Assembly: GCA_007693785.1 (NCBI GenBank)
Contig: RECY01000033.1
Coordinates: 62,001 to 126,000 of the forward strand
Source of the DNA: Phycisphaerales bacterium
GTDB taxonomy: Bacteria > Planctomycetota > Phycisphaerae > Phycisphaerales > UBA1924
Direction: 5' to 3'
DNA: 64,000 bases
Shown here piece after piece: positions 34,810 to 44,291 of the stretch. The notes under the pieces were generated by a model. It searched no databases. It was not told the DNA's origin and saw only the letters and a list, made by a program, of their open reading frames with translations. Positions within the stretch are counted from its first letter, which is position 1. The number at the start of each line of letters is the position of its first letter. A program made the position numbers and the translations under genes.

Positions 34810-35316
34810 TCAACCCGCCCGCTTCGCCAGCATCTCCAGCACCGATTTCGACGCACGCGGCAGCCCGCCCCCGCCGGGCACCGGCACCACCTTCGCCGCC
34901 TCCTCGGGCCCCCCGGCGCCTATCGCGCCGCCCGCGTGCACCACCGCGTCGATCCGCGTCAGCACGTCCCCTTCATCCAGCACCACCTCGCGCGTCACCG
35001 TCCGGCGCAGCACGTCCACCTCGAACGCACGCCCGTCGATCGTCACCAGCGCGTTCGTCGCGCCCTGGCTCTGCGCCTTGTCGAGCGCGAGGCCAAGTCG
35101 CGCGAGCTGGTCCTCGCTCAGCTCGATCGCCTCGCCCCGAGCCAGCCGCACCGGCAGGTCGCTCTTGATCAGCCCCGCCCCGGCCTTTTCCAGCAGCGCC
35201 CCGAACGACACGCCCCCGGGCGAGCCGGCCCCCTGCGTTTTGACAGCGCCCGACGCCGGGCGTGCGCCGCCGAGCGCTTCCATCAGGCGCTCGCCGACCC
35301 GCTCCTGCCCGCTCAC
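34810..35316 (-). CDS. TIGR02530-type flagellar operon protein
   Basis: This is a 168-residue protein of the small family that lies between flgD and flgE in many bacteria. The family-like core is VSFGALLEKAG, LSEDQLARLGLALDKAQSQG and NALVTIDGRAFEVDVLRRTV. Its job is not settled; an assembly role in the hook or rod is likely from position. Its start overlaps the stop of flgD by 4 bp. Gly/Pro-rich stretches flank the core. Confidence 0.8.
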   Translation of the reverse strand: MSGQERVGERLMEALGGARPASGAVKTQGAGSPGGVSFGALLEKAGAGLIKSDLPVRLARGEAIELSEDQLARLGLALDKAQSQGATNALVTIDGRAFEVDVLRRTVTREVVLDEGDVLTRIDAVVHAGGAIGAGGPEEAAKVVPVPGGGGLPRASKSVLEMLAKRAG

Positions 35317-35825
35317 GGCGTCTGCTCCGCGTCGTCATCATCCTCGTCCGGGGCGGGATCGTCCGCGCCGTCCGGATCGGTGCTGCCGCCCGAGCCGAAC
35401 GGGTCGCCGAAGAGCACATCCTCGGTCACGATCTCGTCCACCTGCGACATCTTCACCCGCGCCCCGTCCTGGAGGTTCAAAATCGCCCCGTCGGCGGTCC
35501 GCGTCACGCTGACGACATAATCGATCACGCGCGTGTTGTTCGTGTCGAGCCCGGAAACGATCTTCCCGATCAGCCCCGCGGCCGACGCCAGCTCGTTCTG
35601 CGCCACCAGCGCCCCGAGTTGCCTCCCGAGCGCCTCGTTGCTCTCGATGCTGCGCAGGTCGCTGAGCTGCTGGATCAACGCCGAGGTGTCCTGCGGCTCG
35701 AACGGGTCCTGCTGCGACAGCTCCGTCAGCACGATTTTCATGAACTGTTCCGACGACAACGCGTCGAACCCGTTCGTCCCGCTCGTCTTCGGCGCTACGC
35801 CGTTCAATGCCTCGACCACGGACAT
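35313..35825 (-). CDS. flgD: Flagellar hook capping/scaffold protein FlgD
   Basis: This 170-residue protein guides assembly of the hook from its tip. The conserved N-terminal half reads FMKIVLTELSQQDPFEPQD with TSALIQQLSDLRSIES, and a short beta domain (VIDYVVSVTRTADGAILNL) follows. The protein is shorter than enteric FlgD (about 230), lacking most of the outer domain, and ends in an acidic Asp-rich tail. I start at the ATG at 35825 because GGGAGG lies 7 nt upstream. The ATG two codons earlier has worse spacing. Confidence 0.9.
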   Translation of the reverse strand: MSVVEALNGVAPKTSGTNGFDALSSEQFMKIVLTELSQQDPFEPQDTSALIQQLSDLRSIESNEALGRQLGALVAQNELASAAGLIGKIVSGLDTNNTRVIDYVVSVTRTADGAILNLQDGARVKMSQVDEIVTEDVLFGDPFGSGGSTDPDGADDPAPDEDDDDAEQTP

Positions 35826-35935
35826 GCGCACACCTCCCGCAGAACCCAGGCGGCCCCGCCACGCTCACGCACCGATCGCGCCCGGGCGCGTCGCTCGCGC
35901 CCGTCAACCCCGGCGCGCCGCGCGCACCGAACAGG

Positions 35936-37330
35936 TCAGACGATCCGGTCCAGACGCACCACGGCTCCGCCGCTCGGCGCTGCGTTCTGCGGGGCTCCGC
36001 CCCGATCCTCACCGCCCGGCCCGGCCTCCGCCGTGCCGACCGCGGGTGGTGCGTCCGTGTCGTCCGTGACACGAACGCGACGTCCCTCGGCGTGCGCATC
36101 TCTCGCGCCCGCCCGCCCGCCGGGATCCTCCCGGCCGCTCCCCGACGATGACGGGTCGTCCCCGCCCCCGCCGAGCCCTCTCTCACGCGAGCCCGACCCG
36201 CCCGAGCCTCCTTGCTCGTGCGCCTGGCCCGCCTCCGCCCCTCTGCCGCCCGCGCTCCACGCCGGCTGCACCGTGATCCGCTCCACCGCGAGGCCCTTGC
36301 TCTCCAGCGCGGCCCGCAGCGTCTCCACCGAACGTTCCAGCAACCGCTGTGCCTGTTCGCTCGTCGGCTCAAACGTCGCCTGCACCCGAGCCCCCTGCAC
36401 CGAGAGCCGCACCGTTAACGCGCCGAGCGCGTCCGGCGCGAGCCGCATCGTTACCGAACCCCCCTGCTGACGCAAAGCCGCGAACAACCCCCGCTGCACC
36501 TGAGCCGCGAGCTGCGCCTCCTGACCGCGCGACGGCGCCGGCGCTCCGGGCTTGGTCGCGACCGTCGGCCCGGGGCGCGAGCCCTCGCTTCGCCCGGTCG
36601 CCGCGATCGCGTTCGGCGCTGCCGCCTGCGCCGCGCCCGGCGACGGAGGCGCCGCACCCGCTCCGCGAGCCGGGACCACCCCCGAAACACTCGGCGTCCA
36701 TACCGAAGCCCCGGGCGATGATGGAGCCCCGCCATGCCCACCGGCGCTCGACGCCGGCGCGTGCTGCCCTTGCTCGGACGGGTGTTCCTGGCGGCCCTGC
36801 CCGTGCCGATCACCGTGCGGCGTTGTTTGAGACGTGCTTGGTTCGCCGAGCGACGATGACGCTCGGGCGGGCGCGTTCGGCGGCGCGGGCTCGCCGGTTC
36901 GATCGATGGCGTGTGCGCGAGCCGCACCCGCCGTCAGCGGGCGGCTCCCGCCCACCTCCGGGCGTGCAGCCTGCTCGGCGATGACGCGTCCCTCGGTCGG
37001 CTGTGTCAGCGATGCCGCCGCACGCTCGCCCGCGGTCATCGGCGCGTGCTTCGCCGCCCCTTGCCCCGCGGGCGAGACGCCCCGCTCGCCCATCGCGTCG
37101 GTCTGATCGCCGAGCGCGGCCCCGATCCGGAGCAGCTGCGACGAGGCCGCGTGCGAGGTGAGCTGCGCGCCGAATAACTGGGCGAAGACCGCACCCGAAG
37201 CCTCCTCCGGCGCAGTTTCTGCGTTGCCAAGTGAGCGTTCCGTGCGCACAACGCGCAACCCGTGCAGCCCACCCTGCAGCGTTGTCCCCCGGTCCTGTGT
37301 GCTGTGGTTGCTCGCTGCGTTCGCCGTCAC
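35936..37330 (-). CDS. fliK: Flagellar hook-length control protein FliK
   Basis: This 464-residue protein has the usual FliK plan: a long Ala/Gly/Pro/Ser-rich disordered N-terminal part (about 1-270) that measures hook length, and a compact C-terminal Flg_hook domain (about 275-355) with VTMRLAPDALGALTVRLSVQ, VQATFEP and LRAALESKGLAVERITV. This domain switches export specificity by binding FlhB. A further disordered Gly/Asp-rich tail of about 110 residues follows the domain. The GTG start overlaps the MotE-like gene by 4 bp. Confidence 0.88.
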   Translation of the reverse strand: MTANAASNHSTQDRGTTLQGGLHGLRVVRTERSLGNAETAPEEASGAVFAQLFGAQLTSHAASSQLLRIGAALGDQTDAMGERGVSPAGQGAAKHAPMTAGERAAASLTQPTEGRVIAEQAARPEVGGSRPLTAGAARAHAIDRTGEPAPPNAPARASSSLGEPSTSQTTPHGDRHGQGRQEHPSEQGQHAPASSAGGHGGAPSSPGASVWTPSVSGVVPARGAGAAPPSPGAAQAAAPNAIAATGRSEGSRPGPTVATKPGAPAPSRGQEAQLAAQVQRGLFAALRQQGGSVTMRLAPDALGALTVRLSVQGARVQATFEPTSEQAQRLLERSVETLRAALESKGLAVERITVQPAWSAGGRGAEAGQAHEQGGSGGSGSRERGLGGGGDDPSSSGSGREDPGGRAGARDAHAEGRRVRVTDDTDAPPAVGTAEAGPGGEDRGGAPQNAAPSGGAVVRLDRIV

Positions 37331-38097
37331 ACGCCCTGCCTCTCCGGATCACGGGGCCCGAGCCCCTTCATCCGGAGACGCTCCAGCAATTCCGCGGCCA
37401 GTTCCGGGTCGCGCTCCACGAACGAGTCCATCAAGCGCGTCCGCTGGCGGTCCGGCAACGCGTCGATGTACAGCACCGCGCGGGTCACCCCGTCCTCGCG
37501 ATCCCCCGTCCCGAGCCCGTCGGCCGACACGCCCGCGATGATCTGCTCCAGCATCTCCCGCGCCGGATCCGCCTTCAGCCCTGCGAGCACGCTCAACGCC
37601 TTGCGGAACTGCGCGCTCCCCTCGATCTCCTCGATCCGCCCGCGCACCAGTTCGAACGCGCGACGCTCCTGCTCAAGCTGCTCCCGCTCGCGGTCGATCG
37701 CGACCCGCTCGCGACGGAGCGTCCGCGTCAGGTCGTCGATCTCGCGCCGTGTGCGTTCGATCCGCTGCCGGTCCAGGCGCGTCGCGTCGGTGTGCTGCGC
37801 CACGAGCTCCGGCGAGCTCAGGGGCACCGCGCCGGGCGTGCCCGCCGGGGCCCCGAGCTCCGGATCCGCGCCGTGCGGGAGCCCGGCGAGCAACGCCTCG
37901 GCCTCCGCATCCGCCGTCGCCTGCTCGCGCGCCACGCGCGCCCGCTCGGCCGTCTCCGTCTCGCTGAGCAGGTCCCGGATTTGCTCCAGCCGCGAGATCG
38001 ACAGGCGATCCGTCGCCGTCAGATACCCCGCCAGCGCAAGCAGCGCAAGGATGTTCGCAGCCGCCACCACGCCGATCGCTGTCCACAGCGTTTTCAT
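37327..38097 (-). CDS. MotE-like membrane coiled-coil protein
   Basis: This is a 256-residue protein. One membrane segment (about 7-27) precedes a long charged coiled coil (about 40-170) and a conserved C-terminal helix pair (MLEQIIAGVSADGLG, AVLYIDALPDRQRTRLMDSF) as in the MotE/YlxF family that lies between fliJ and fliK in many bacteria. MotE proteins act as chaperones for the stator protein MotC/MotB in some species. Both ends overlap neighbours by 4 bp, so it is made together with FliJ and FliK. Confidence 0.75.
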   Translation of the reverse strand: MKTLWTAIGVVAAANILALLALAGYLTATDRLSISRLEQIRDLLSETETAERARVAREQATADAEAEALLAGLPHGADPELGAPAGTPGAVPLSSPELVAQHTDATRLDRQRIERTRREIDDLTRTLRRERVAIDREREQLEQERRAFELVRGRIEEIEGSAQFRKALSVLAGLKADPAREMLEQIIAGVSADGLGTGDREDGVTRAVLYIDALPDRQRTRLMDSFVERDPELAAELLERLRMKGLGPRDPERQGV

Positions 38098-38558
38098 CCC
38101 GCGCCTCCCGTGCGCCCGTGGCGCATGACGACCAGGTCATCCATCGCCGCCGCCTCGGCCCGCGCTTGCGCCCGGCGCCACGCCTCGAACCGCGACTCAC
38201 GCAGCAGCTCCATCGCCCGGCGTTCGCCCGCCGCCTTTAGAAGCAACGCGCGTGCCGATTCCAACCTTTTCAGCACCCCTGCGAGCTCGATCGCCGCCCG
38301 CTGCGCCGCGGCCGTCCGCCCGAGCGACGCGCTCGCCTGGCGGCGCAGCATCCCGACGTCGAGCGTGGCACCCGGCGCCACGCTCGCGCCCGCGCGCCAC
38401 GCCGCCCGTTCTTCATCGATCCCGCGCTGGTGCCCCCGGATCACGCCTTCCAGCCGCAGACGCTCGCGCTCCAGCACGGCCACCTCGCGCTGACGCTGCT
38501 CCTCCGCGGCGCGACGCTGACGCAGCACGGGATCGAGTTCGAACCGGAACGTCGCCAC
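38094..38558 (-). CDS. fliJ: Flagellar export protein FliJ
   Basis: This is a 154-residue all-helical coiled-coil protein, the central stalk of the flagellar export ATPase. It begins TFRFELDPVLRQRRAAEEQR, the common FliJ pattern, and continues with an alanine-, arginine- and glutamate-rich coil to LRESRFEAWRRAQARAEA near the end. It lies 3 bp after fliI, the usual partner. Sequence conservation in FliJ is low, so length, position and coil content carry the assignment. Confidence 0.85.
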   Translation of the reverse strand: MATFRFELDPVLRQRRAAEEQRQREVAVLERERLRLEGVIRGHQRGIDEERAAWRAGASVAPGATLDVGMLRRQASASLGRTAAAQRAAIELAGVLKRLESARALLLKAAGERRAMELLRESRFEAWRRAQARAEAAAMDDLVVMRHGRTGGAG

Positions 38559-38561
38559 CGG

Positions 38562-39938
38562 TTACGCCCCCCGCCCTGATGCCGCGCCCGTTGGCGCCGC
38601 GAGGCGCTGCGCCGCGGCCTCCGCGACCGCGATCAGCCGGTCGCACGCCGGCTTGAACGCCTCGACCTCGTCCCCGCCCTGACGCATGAGCGCCTCGATC
38701 GCCGGCTGCACGTCGATCGCCGTGTCCGTCTCCGCGTTCGACCCCCGCGCGTACGCGCCGATCCGCACCAGTTCCTCCACCTCGCGGTAGAGCGCCAGCA
38801 TCCGCAACGCCGAGCGACGCGCCGACGCGTGCGCCGCGTCGCTCACCTCGTCCGCCACGCGGCTGACCGAGTCCAGGACGTCGATCGCCGGAAAGTGCGC
38901 CCGCTGCGCGAGCCTGCGGCTCAGCACGACGTGACCGTCCAGGATCCCCCGCGCCGCGTCCGCGATCGGCTCGGTCATGTCGTCGCCCTCGACCAGGATC
39001 GTGTACAGACCCGTTACGCTCCCGCCGCCAGCCTCGCCCTCCATCGCCCCGGCGCGCTCCAGCAGCACCGCCATCTGCGCGAACACGCTCGGCGTGTACC
39101 CCTTCGTCGCCGGCGGCTCCCCCGCGTTGAGCCCGACCTGACGCTGCGCGTGCGCGAACCGCGTCACCGAATCCATCATCAGCAGCACGTGCCGCCCGCG
39201 CTCGCGGAAGAACTCGGCCGCTGTGCACGCGAGCTTGGCCGCACGCAGACGCATCGGCGGGCTCTCGTCCCCGGTCGCGACCACCACCACCGACCGCGCC
39301 AGCCCCTCGGGCCCGAGCGCGTGCTCGATAAAGTCCCGCACCTCGCGCCCGCGCTCGCCGATCAGCGCGATCACGTTCACGTCCGCGTCGGTCCGGCGTG
39401 CGATCGTGCCCAGCAGCGTGCTCTTGCCCACGCCCGGGCCGGCGAAGATCCCGAGGCGCTGCCCGCGCCCCATCGGCATCATGAGATCGATCGCGCGCAC
39501 GCCCGTCCGCAAGGGCTCGGTGATCCGCTTCCGTGACATCGGGCCGATCGGTGGCGGATCGAGCGGGCGTGCGACGGCCGCCGGCACCCCGCCCCGCCCG
39601 TCGATCGGTCGCCCCAGCCCGTCTACGACGCGCCCGAGCAGGCGCTCACCCACGGGCGCGATCGGCGTCGCCTGCTCGCTGCGCACGTCGTCGCCCGGGC
39701 GGATCCCGGCGTTCGCGCCCAGCAGCATGACGATCGCGTGCGAAGCCGTGAACCCGACGACCTCTCCGAGCACGGGCGCCTGCTCACCCCGCGCCTCGCC
39801 GATCGAGACCAGCGAGCCGACCGGCATCGGCAGGTCCGTCACCAGCACGGTCATCCCGCGCACCTCGCCGACGCGACCGACGACCATGATCGGCTCTAGG
39901 CGTCGCCCCGACGCGATCTCGGCCGACAGCAGGCTCAC
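38562..39938 (-). CDS. fliI: Flagellar export ATPase FliI
   Basis: This 458-residue ATPase of the F1-beta type unfolds and releases substrates at the flagellar export gate. Walker A GPGVGKST (167-174), GERGREV (194-200) and Walker B VLLMMDS (251-257), followed by SVTRFAHAQRQVGLNAGEPP, are all present. The N-terminal beta-barrel domain covers about residues 1-95. Its GTG start overlaps the stop of fliH by 4 bp. The length agrees with the family. Confidence 0.97.
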   Translation of the reverse strand: MSLLSAEIASGRRLEPIMVVGRVGEVRGMTVLVTDLPMPVGSLVSIGEARGEQAPVLGEVVGFTASHAIVMLLGANAGIRPGDDVRSEQATPIAPVGERLLGRVVDGLGRPIDGRGGVPAAVARPLDPPPIGPMSRKRITEPLRTGVRAIDLMMPMGRGQRLGIFAGPGVGKSTLLGTIARRTDADVNVIALIGERGREVRDFIEHALGPEGLARSVVVVATGDESPPMRLRAAKLACTAAEFFRERGRHVLLMMDSVTRFAHAQRQVGLNAGEPPATKGYTPSVFAQMAVLLERAGAMEGEAGGGSVTGLYTILVEGDDMTEPIADAARGILDGHVVLSRRLAQRAHFPAIDVLDSVSRVADEVSDAAHASARRSALRMLALYREVEELVRIGAYARGSNAETDTAIDVQPAIEALMRQGGDEVEAFKPACDRLIAVAEAAAQRLAAPTGAASGRGA

Positions 39939-40777
39939 GCCGCCGCCCCCCGCGACGCGTCGCCCCCATTGCTCTGACGCTTATCCGCATCGCCCGCATC
40001 GCTCTCCCGCCTGTCCGCGTCGTCCTCGCTCGCCAGCAGTTCTGGAGAGTCCTCCCGCGGCGGCGAGAGCAGCTCCCGTGCGCCCGGCATCGCGGCCTCC
40101 ACCGCGCGCTCGAGCTGCGTCCGGATCGTCGCGTCGATCCGACCGCCCCCGACGCAACGCGCCACGCAAGACCCACGCTCCATGTGCTCGTCGGTCACCA
40201 GGCTCGCGTGCGAGGCGGCCTCCAGCTCGCGCGTCAGACGCGACAACGCCTGGCTCGCGAGCGTCATGTCCGCCGGGTGCACCGCGATCTCCAAAGCCGT
40301 CGGCTTGACCACCTGGCGGAGCACCGCCTCGAGCTGCGCCGACGCCACGCCACGATCGACCTCCACCGTCCGCTTGGTCACACGCTCGGCCAGCACCAAC
40401 GCCAGCTCCAGCACGTCCTGGCGTGCCGAAAGCAGCATCGCGTCCCGTTCCACTTCAAAAGCCGACAACGCCGACTCCCAGTTCTGGATCAGGCGTTCAA
40501 GCGCCTCCCCGTGCGCACGCACGGCCTCGGCCCGCCCCAGTTCCTTCCCCTGCGCCAGCCCCTCCGCGCGACCCGCCGCGCGACCCGCCTCGAAGCCGTC
40601 GGTCCGCGCGCCCTCGATCAGACGCTCCCGCTCGGCCCGCGCCTCGGCGAGGATCTTCGACGCCTCCTCCCGCGCCGCCTCGCGCAGCATCTCCCCCCGG
40701 CGCTCCATGTCGCCGAGGTCCATGACACGCGCTTCCCGCGTCAAACGATCCAGATCCGCGCGCTTGATCAACGCCAC
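39935..40777 (-). CDS. fliH: Flagellar export stator protein FliH
   Basis: This 280-residue protein regulates the FliI ATPase. It has a central helical stretch with glycine-spaced repeats (AGRAAGRAEGLAQGKELGRAEA, near residues 62-84; AxxxG-type repeats are typical of FliH) and a C-terminal domain (about 110-235) with LELALVLAERVTKRTVEVD. The N-terminus has a short basic segment, and the tail is rich in Asp, Ser and Glu. It lies 35 bp after fliG. Confidence 0.88.
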   Translation of the reverse strand: MALIKRADLDRLTREARVMDLGDMERRGEMLREAAREEASKILAEARAERERLIEGARTDGFEAGRAAGRAEGLAQGKELGRAEAVRAHGEALERLIQNWESALSAFEVERDAMLLSARQDVLELALVLAERVTKRTVEVDRGVASAQLEAVLRQVVKPTALEIAVHPADMTLASQALSRLTRELEAASHASLVTDEHMERGSCVARCVGGGRIDATIRTQLERAVEAAMPGARELLSPPREDSPELLASEDDADRRESDAGDADKRQSNGGDASRGAAA

Positions 40778-40812
40778 AACAACCCCTCAGCCTCGCCCCG
40801 CTCGCGTGCCAC

Positions 40813-41853
40813 TCAGACCACCAGTTCCGTGTCCCCGCCGCGTCCCTGGATGATCACCTCCCCGGCCTCCTCCAGGCGACGCACGATGTCCACGATCCGC
40901 TGCTGCGCCGCCTCCACATCGCTCACACGCACCGGGCCCATGTACTCCATGTCCTCCTTGATCAGGCTCGACGCGCGCTCCGACATGTTCGTGAAGATCT
41001 TCTGCTGCAGCTCTGTGCTCGCCGTCTTGAGCGCCAGCGACAGCTCTTCGTTCTCCACTTCCTTCAGCACCGCCTGGATGCCCTTGTCGTTCACAAGCAG
41101 GATGTCCTCGAACACGAACATCAGGCGACGGATCTGCTCGACCAGGTCCGGGTCCTCCGCTTCCAAACCCTCCATGATCGACTTCTCGGTCGCCCGGTCG
41201 GCCAGGTTCAGGATCTCCGCGACCGTCTCCACGCCGCCCGCTTTCTCCATGCTCTGCAGCAGCATGTTGCTCAGGCGGCTCTCCAGCCCGCGCTCCACCT
41301 CCCGGATCACCTCCGGGTTGGTCTGCTCCATGTTCGCCATCCGCTTGATCACCTCGACCTGCTTCTGCATCGGCAGCCCGACCAAGATCTCCGCCGCCTT
41401 ATGGTGCGGCAGGTGGCAGATGATCAGCGCGATCGTCTGCGGGTGCTCGTCCTGGATGAACGTCAGCAGGTTCTCGCTCTCGGCACGCTGCAAAAAGCTG
41501 AACGGCGTCTTCTGCACCTGCGTCTGGATCTGCTGCAGCACACGCTCGGCCATCTTCGGGTCCAGCGAGTTCTGCAGCACCATCTTCGCGTATTCCAGGC
41601 TCCCCTCCGACGCGTTCCGAGACGCGATCGACAGGTGGTAGAACTCCTCCACCACCGCCGCCGACAGCGGCGGCGGCACGCGACCCAGGCTCGCCAGCTC
41701 CCGCGTCACCTCTTCCACCGACTCGTTCGGCAGGCTCCGCAGCACGCCCGCCGCCTCGTCCGGGCCCACCGCCAGCAGCAGGATCGCCGCCTTGGTCAGC
41801 GGCTCCAGCTCCGCCGGGTTCGACGGCAACTTTTCATAAGGCTTCCGAGCCAA
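40813..41853 (-). CDS. fliG: Flagellar motor switch protein FliG
   Basis: This is the 346-residue cytosolic rotor protein that interacts with the stator. Middle and C-terminal motifs are clear: ENLLTFIQDEHPQTIALIIC, LPHHKAAEILVGLP, and the C-terminal torque helix region MFVFEDILLVNDKGIQAVLK with LSLALKTASTELQQKIFTNM, ERASSLIKEDMEYMGPVRVS. The charged torque residues are conserved by eye. The N-terminal domain that binds FliF is present (LTKAAILLLAVGPDEAAGVL). Confidence 0.97.
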   Translation of the reverse strand: MARKPYEKLPSNPAELEPLTKAAILLLAVGPDEAAGVLRSLPNESVEEVTRELASLGRVPPPLSAAVVEEFYHLSIASRNASEGSLEYAKMVLQNSLDPKMAERVLQQIQTQVQKTPFSFLQRAESENLLTFIQDEHPQTIALIICHLPHHKAAEILVGLPMQKQVEVIKRMANMEQTNPEVIREVERGLESRLSNMLLQSMEKAGGVETVAEILNLADRATEKSIMEGLEAEDPDLVEQIRRLMFVFEDILLVNDKGIQAVLKEVENEELSLALKTASTELQQKIFTNMSERASSLIKEDMEYMGPVRVSDVEAAQQRIVDIVRRLEEAGEVIIQGRGGDTELVV

Positions 41854-41924
41854 CGCCGACCCCCAAGCTCACAACGCCCACCATCAACCCGCGACCACAA
41901 CGCCCCGCACGCCAGAGCTCACAC

Positions 41925-43685
41925 TCAATAGTCGTCCACCTGGATCCAGCGGTTCAGCAGCTTCGCCGCGACCTGCGGCTCGTTCCGCACCATCTCCGCC
42001 ACCTGATCGAGCATTTTCGAGCTCCGCACATCGTCGTCCCCCACCTCGATGCCCGTCATCGGCGCGTCGCCTTCTTCCGCCTCGCCCACCAGGTCCGTGT
42101 TGGTCTCCAGCGTCGGGGGGATGCCGACCAGCTCCGCCGCCGTCGGCAGGTCCACCCGCTTCGACGCCTTACGAACCATCAGCAGCATCATCACCACCGC
42201 GAAGCCCGCCAGCCCGAGCACGAGCACCTGCGAAACCAACCCGCCCGGCCCCAGCCCGAGATCGCCCCCCCCGCCCGAGCCGCCCCCAGCGATCATCCCG
42301 AATAAGCCGCCCGGCGAGCCGGTCATCCCCGGGACCGCAAAGTCCAGCGGCACCATCGCAACCGCGAGCTGCGCCGCCGCCTCCTCCGCCGTCGTCACGC
42401 CCCCACCCGCCGACATCGCCAGCACGTGCGGCAGCACCGTCTGGCGGATCCGCGGCTCCACCTCCGCGAACGCTTCTTCCAGTTCCTCGGGCGTCGGGCC
42501 CGCCGCCCGCGCGGGCGCGCCGTCCTCGCCCTCGCCCGCCTCCGCCGGCGGGCGTGTGAACGCGATCAGCTCTGCCACGTATGAACGCGGGATGTTGATG
42601 CTCACCGCGACCCGCGTCGGCATCCCCCGCGGATCGCTGATCCGCTCGACCTGCTGACCCGGGAACGCGTTGAACTCGATCTCGTCGTCCGCGCGCTCGT
42701 ACGCCGTCCCCGAGCCCCCGCCCGTGTTGATCTCCGCCGACTGGTTGCTCCGCATCCCGGGCTCGGCCGAGGTCGCCCGTCGCTCCTGATTCTCGCTCTG
42801 GTTCCGCTCGCGCAGCGCCAGGTTCAGCGTCCCCTCGCCCTCGGGCAGGTAGCTCCGCGTCTCGCGGTTCACTCGCGTCACGTCCACCTGAGCCGTCACC
42901 GCGACCTGCACGCCCGGGATGTACCCGAGCAGGTCCAGCAGCTTCTCACGCGTCATCGTCTCGATCCGCGAGGCGTGCTCGATGTACGTGCTCGGCACGA
43001 TGTCGTCCGGATCCGACGGGCGACGGCTCCGCCCCGTCGCCGCATCGATCACACGAACGTTCCGGACGTCCAGCCCCGCGCGGCTCCACGCCACCAGCTC
43101 CGCGATCGCGTCCACCATCCCCTGGCTCAGCCCGCTCCCGCTCTCCGGCTGCACCACCACCGAAGCCGTCGGCGTCCGCACCACGCGACCGATCCCGTTC
43201 GCCTCCGGCACGTCGAGCTGCACCTCCGCCCGGCGCACGCCGCGAACCTTCTCGATCATCCGAGACAGCTCGTTCTGCGTCGCGATCACGAAGAGCTGCT
43301 CGTTCTGACGACGGCTGTTCTGCCAGCTCTGACGCTCGCTCAGGTTCGTATAAAGAATCTGCTCGCCGTCGGCCGGCAGCGCCCGGTTCGCCGCGAGCTG
43401 CACCATCGCCCGGTGCTGATCGCTCGCGGTCACCATCAGCCGCCCCTGGCGAGACTCGGCCGAGATCCCCGCCGACGCCAGCGTCACCTCGGCCCGAGAC
43501 ATCTCCTCGGCCGTCGCGCCCGGCAGCAGCTCCACCATCGCCGGGCGACCCGCGTACTGGCCCACCACGAACAGCGTCATCACCAGAATGACAGCAAGGC
43601 TCCCGATCAGGAGCTTCTGCGTCGCGGTCATCTGACCGAGCTGTTCGCGAATGGTCGCCAGCGCGCCCCGCAGCCGCTCCGGCAT
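41925..43685 (-). CDS. fliF: Flagellar MS-ring protein FliF
   Basis: This 586-residue protein forms the inner-membrane MS ring. The first membrane segment is at about residues 25-46. The ring-building periplasmic domains follow (LPGATAEEMSRAEVTLASAG, LEVSRMIEKV-like NELSRMIEKVRGVRRAEVQLDV is the typical 140-165 segment), the second membrane segment is at about 475-500, and the C-terminal cytosolic tail (VAEMVRNEPQVAAKLLNRWI) binds FliG. The family motif and length fit. A glycine-rich loop precedes the second segment. Confidence 0.96.
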   Translation of the reverse strand: MPERLRGALATIREQLGQMTATQKLLIGSLAVILVMTLFVVGQYAGRPAMVELLPGATAEEMSRAEVTLASAGISAESRQGRLMVTASDQHRAMVQLAANRALPADGEQILYTNLSERQSWQNSRRQNEQLFVIATQNELSRMIEKVRGVRRAEVQLDVPEANGIGRVVRTPTASVVVQPESGSGLSQGMVDAIAELVAWSRAGLDVRNVRVIDAATGRSRRPSDPDDIVPSTYIEHASRIETMTREKLLDLLGYIPGVQVAVTAQVDVTRVNRETRSYLPEGEGTLNLALRERNQSENQERRATSAEPGMRSNQSAEINTGGGSGTAYERADDEIEFNAFPGQQVERISDPRGMPTRVAVSINIPRSYVAELIAFTRPPAEAGEGEDGAPARAAGPTPEELEEAFAEVEPRIRQTVLPHVLAMSAGGGVTTAEEAAAQLAVAMVPLDFAVPGMTGSPGGLFGMIAGGGSGGGGDLGLGPGGLVSQVLVLGLAGFAVVMMLLMVRKASKRVDLPTAAELVGIPPTLETNTDLVGEAEEGDAPMTGIEVGDDDVRSSKMLDQVAEMVRNEPQVAAKLLNRWIQVDDY

Positions 43686-43904
43686 CGTCGGCCTCCTTGC
43701 CAGGGTTCATGCGCGATCCTCGCGCCCCCTCGCAAGCCGCCAACAGCACAACCCCGCGCCGACGGCTCGCACCGTCAACTTCGGCTCCACCATCCCAAAT
43801 GCTTGAAAGTGCGCCCCGAAGCGCAAAGACCGCGCAGAACCCGCGCTCACGCGCACCTTCCGCCGCCCACCAGCCACGCCCGGATCAGCCCCGCTTCACG
43901 CGGC

Positions 43905-44216
43905 TCAGATCCGGACCTGCTGGATCTCCTGGTACGCCTCGACCACCTTGTTCCGAACCGCCTGCAAGCTCTGGAACGCCAGGTCCGCCTTCTGCGTCGC
44001 CTGGATCACGCCCTCGACGTCGCCACGCCGACCGGCTTGCAGATCCTCGACCGCCCGCGTCGCGTCGGCCTGTAACTTGTTGACCTGCTTGAGGTTCTCG
44101 AGCAGCACGTCCTTGAACGCCGCGCCGCCCTCGCCCCCGGCGCGAGCCCCCGCGCCCGCCGCCGCGTTCGGGCGGACGCCCCCGTTGCCACCGATCAGCC
44201 CGACTGGGTCGCTCAT
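43905..44216 (-). CDS. fliE: Flagellar hook-basal body protein FliE
   Basis: This 103-residue protein joins the MS ring to the rod. The conserved half is FKDVLLENLKQVNKLQADA and GDVEGVIQATQKADLAFQSL, ending QAVRNKVVEAYQEIQQVRI. It is preceded by a Gly/Ala-rich N-terminus. The gene lies between flgC (75 bp) and fliF (219 bp) on the same strand, the usual flgB-flgC-fliE-fliF order. Confidence 0.93.
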   Translation of the reverse strand: MSDPVGLIGGNGGVRPNAAAGAGARAGGEGGAAFKDVLLENLKQVNKLQADATRAVEDLQAGRRGDVEGVIQATQKADLAFQSLQAVRNKVVEAYQEIQQVRI

Positions 44217-44291
44217 CGATCAACTCCACTCGCCGCCGAACACCCGGCGCTCACGCGCCCGGCCCCCGGGGAGGCTCTCTCGTTGCTCCAC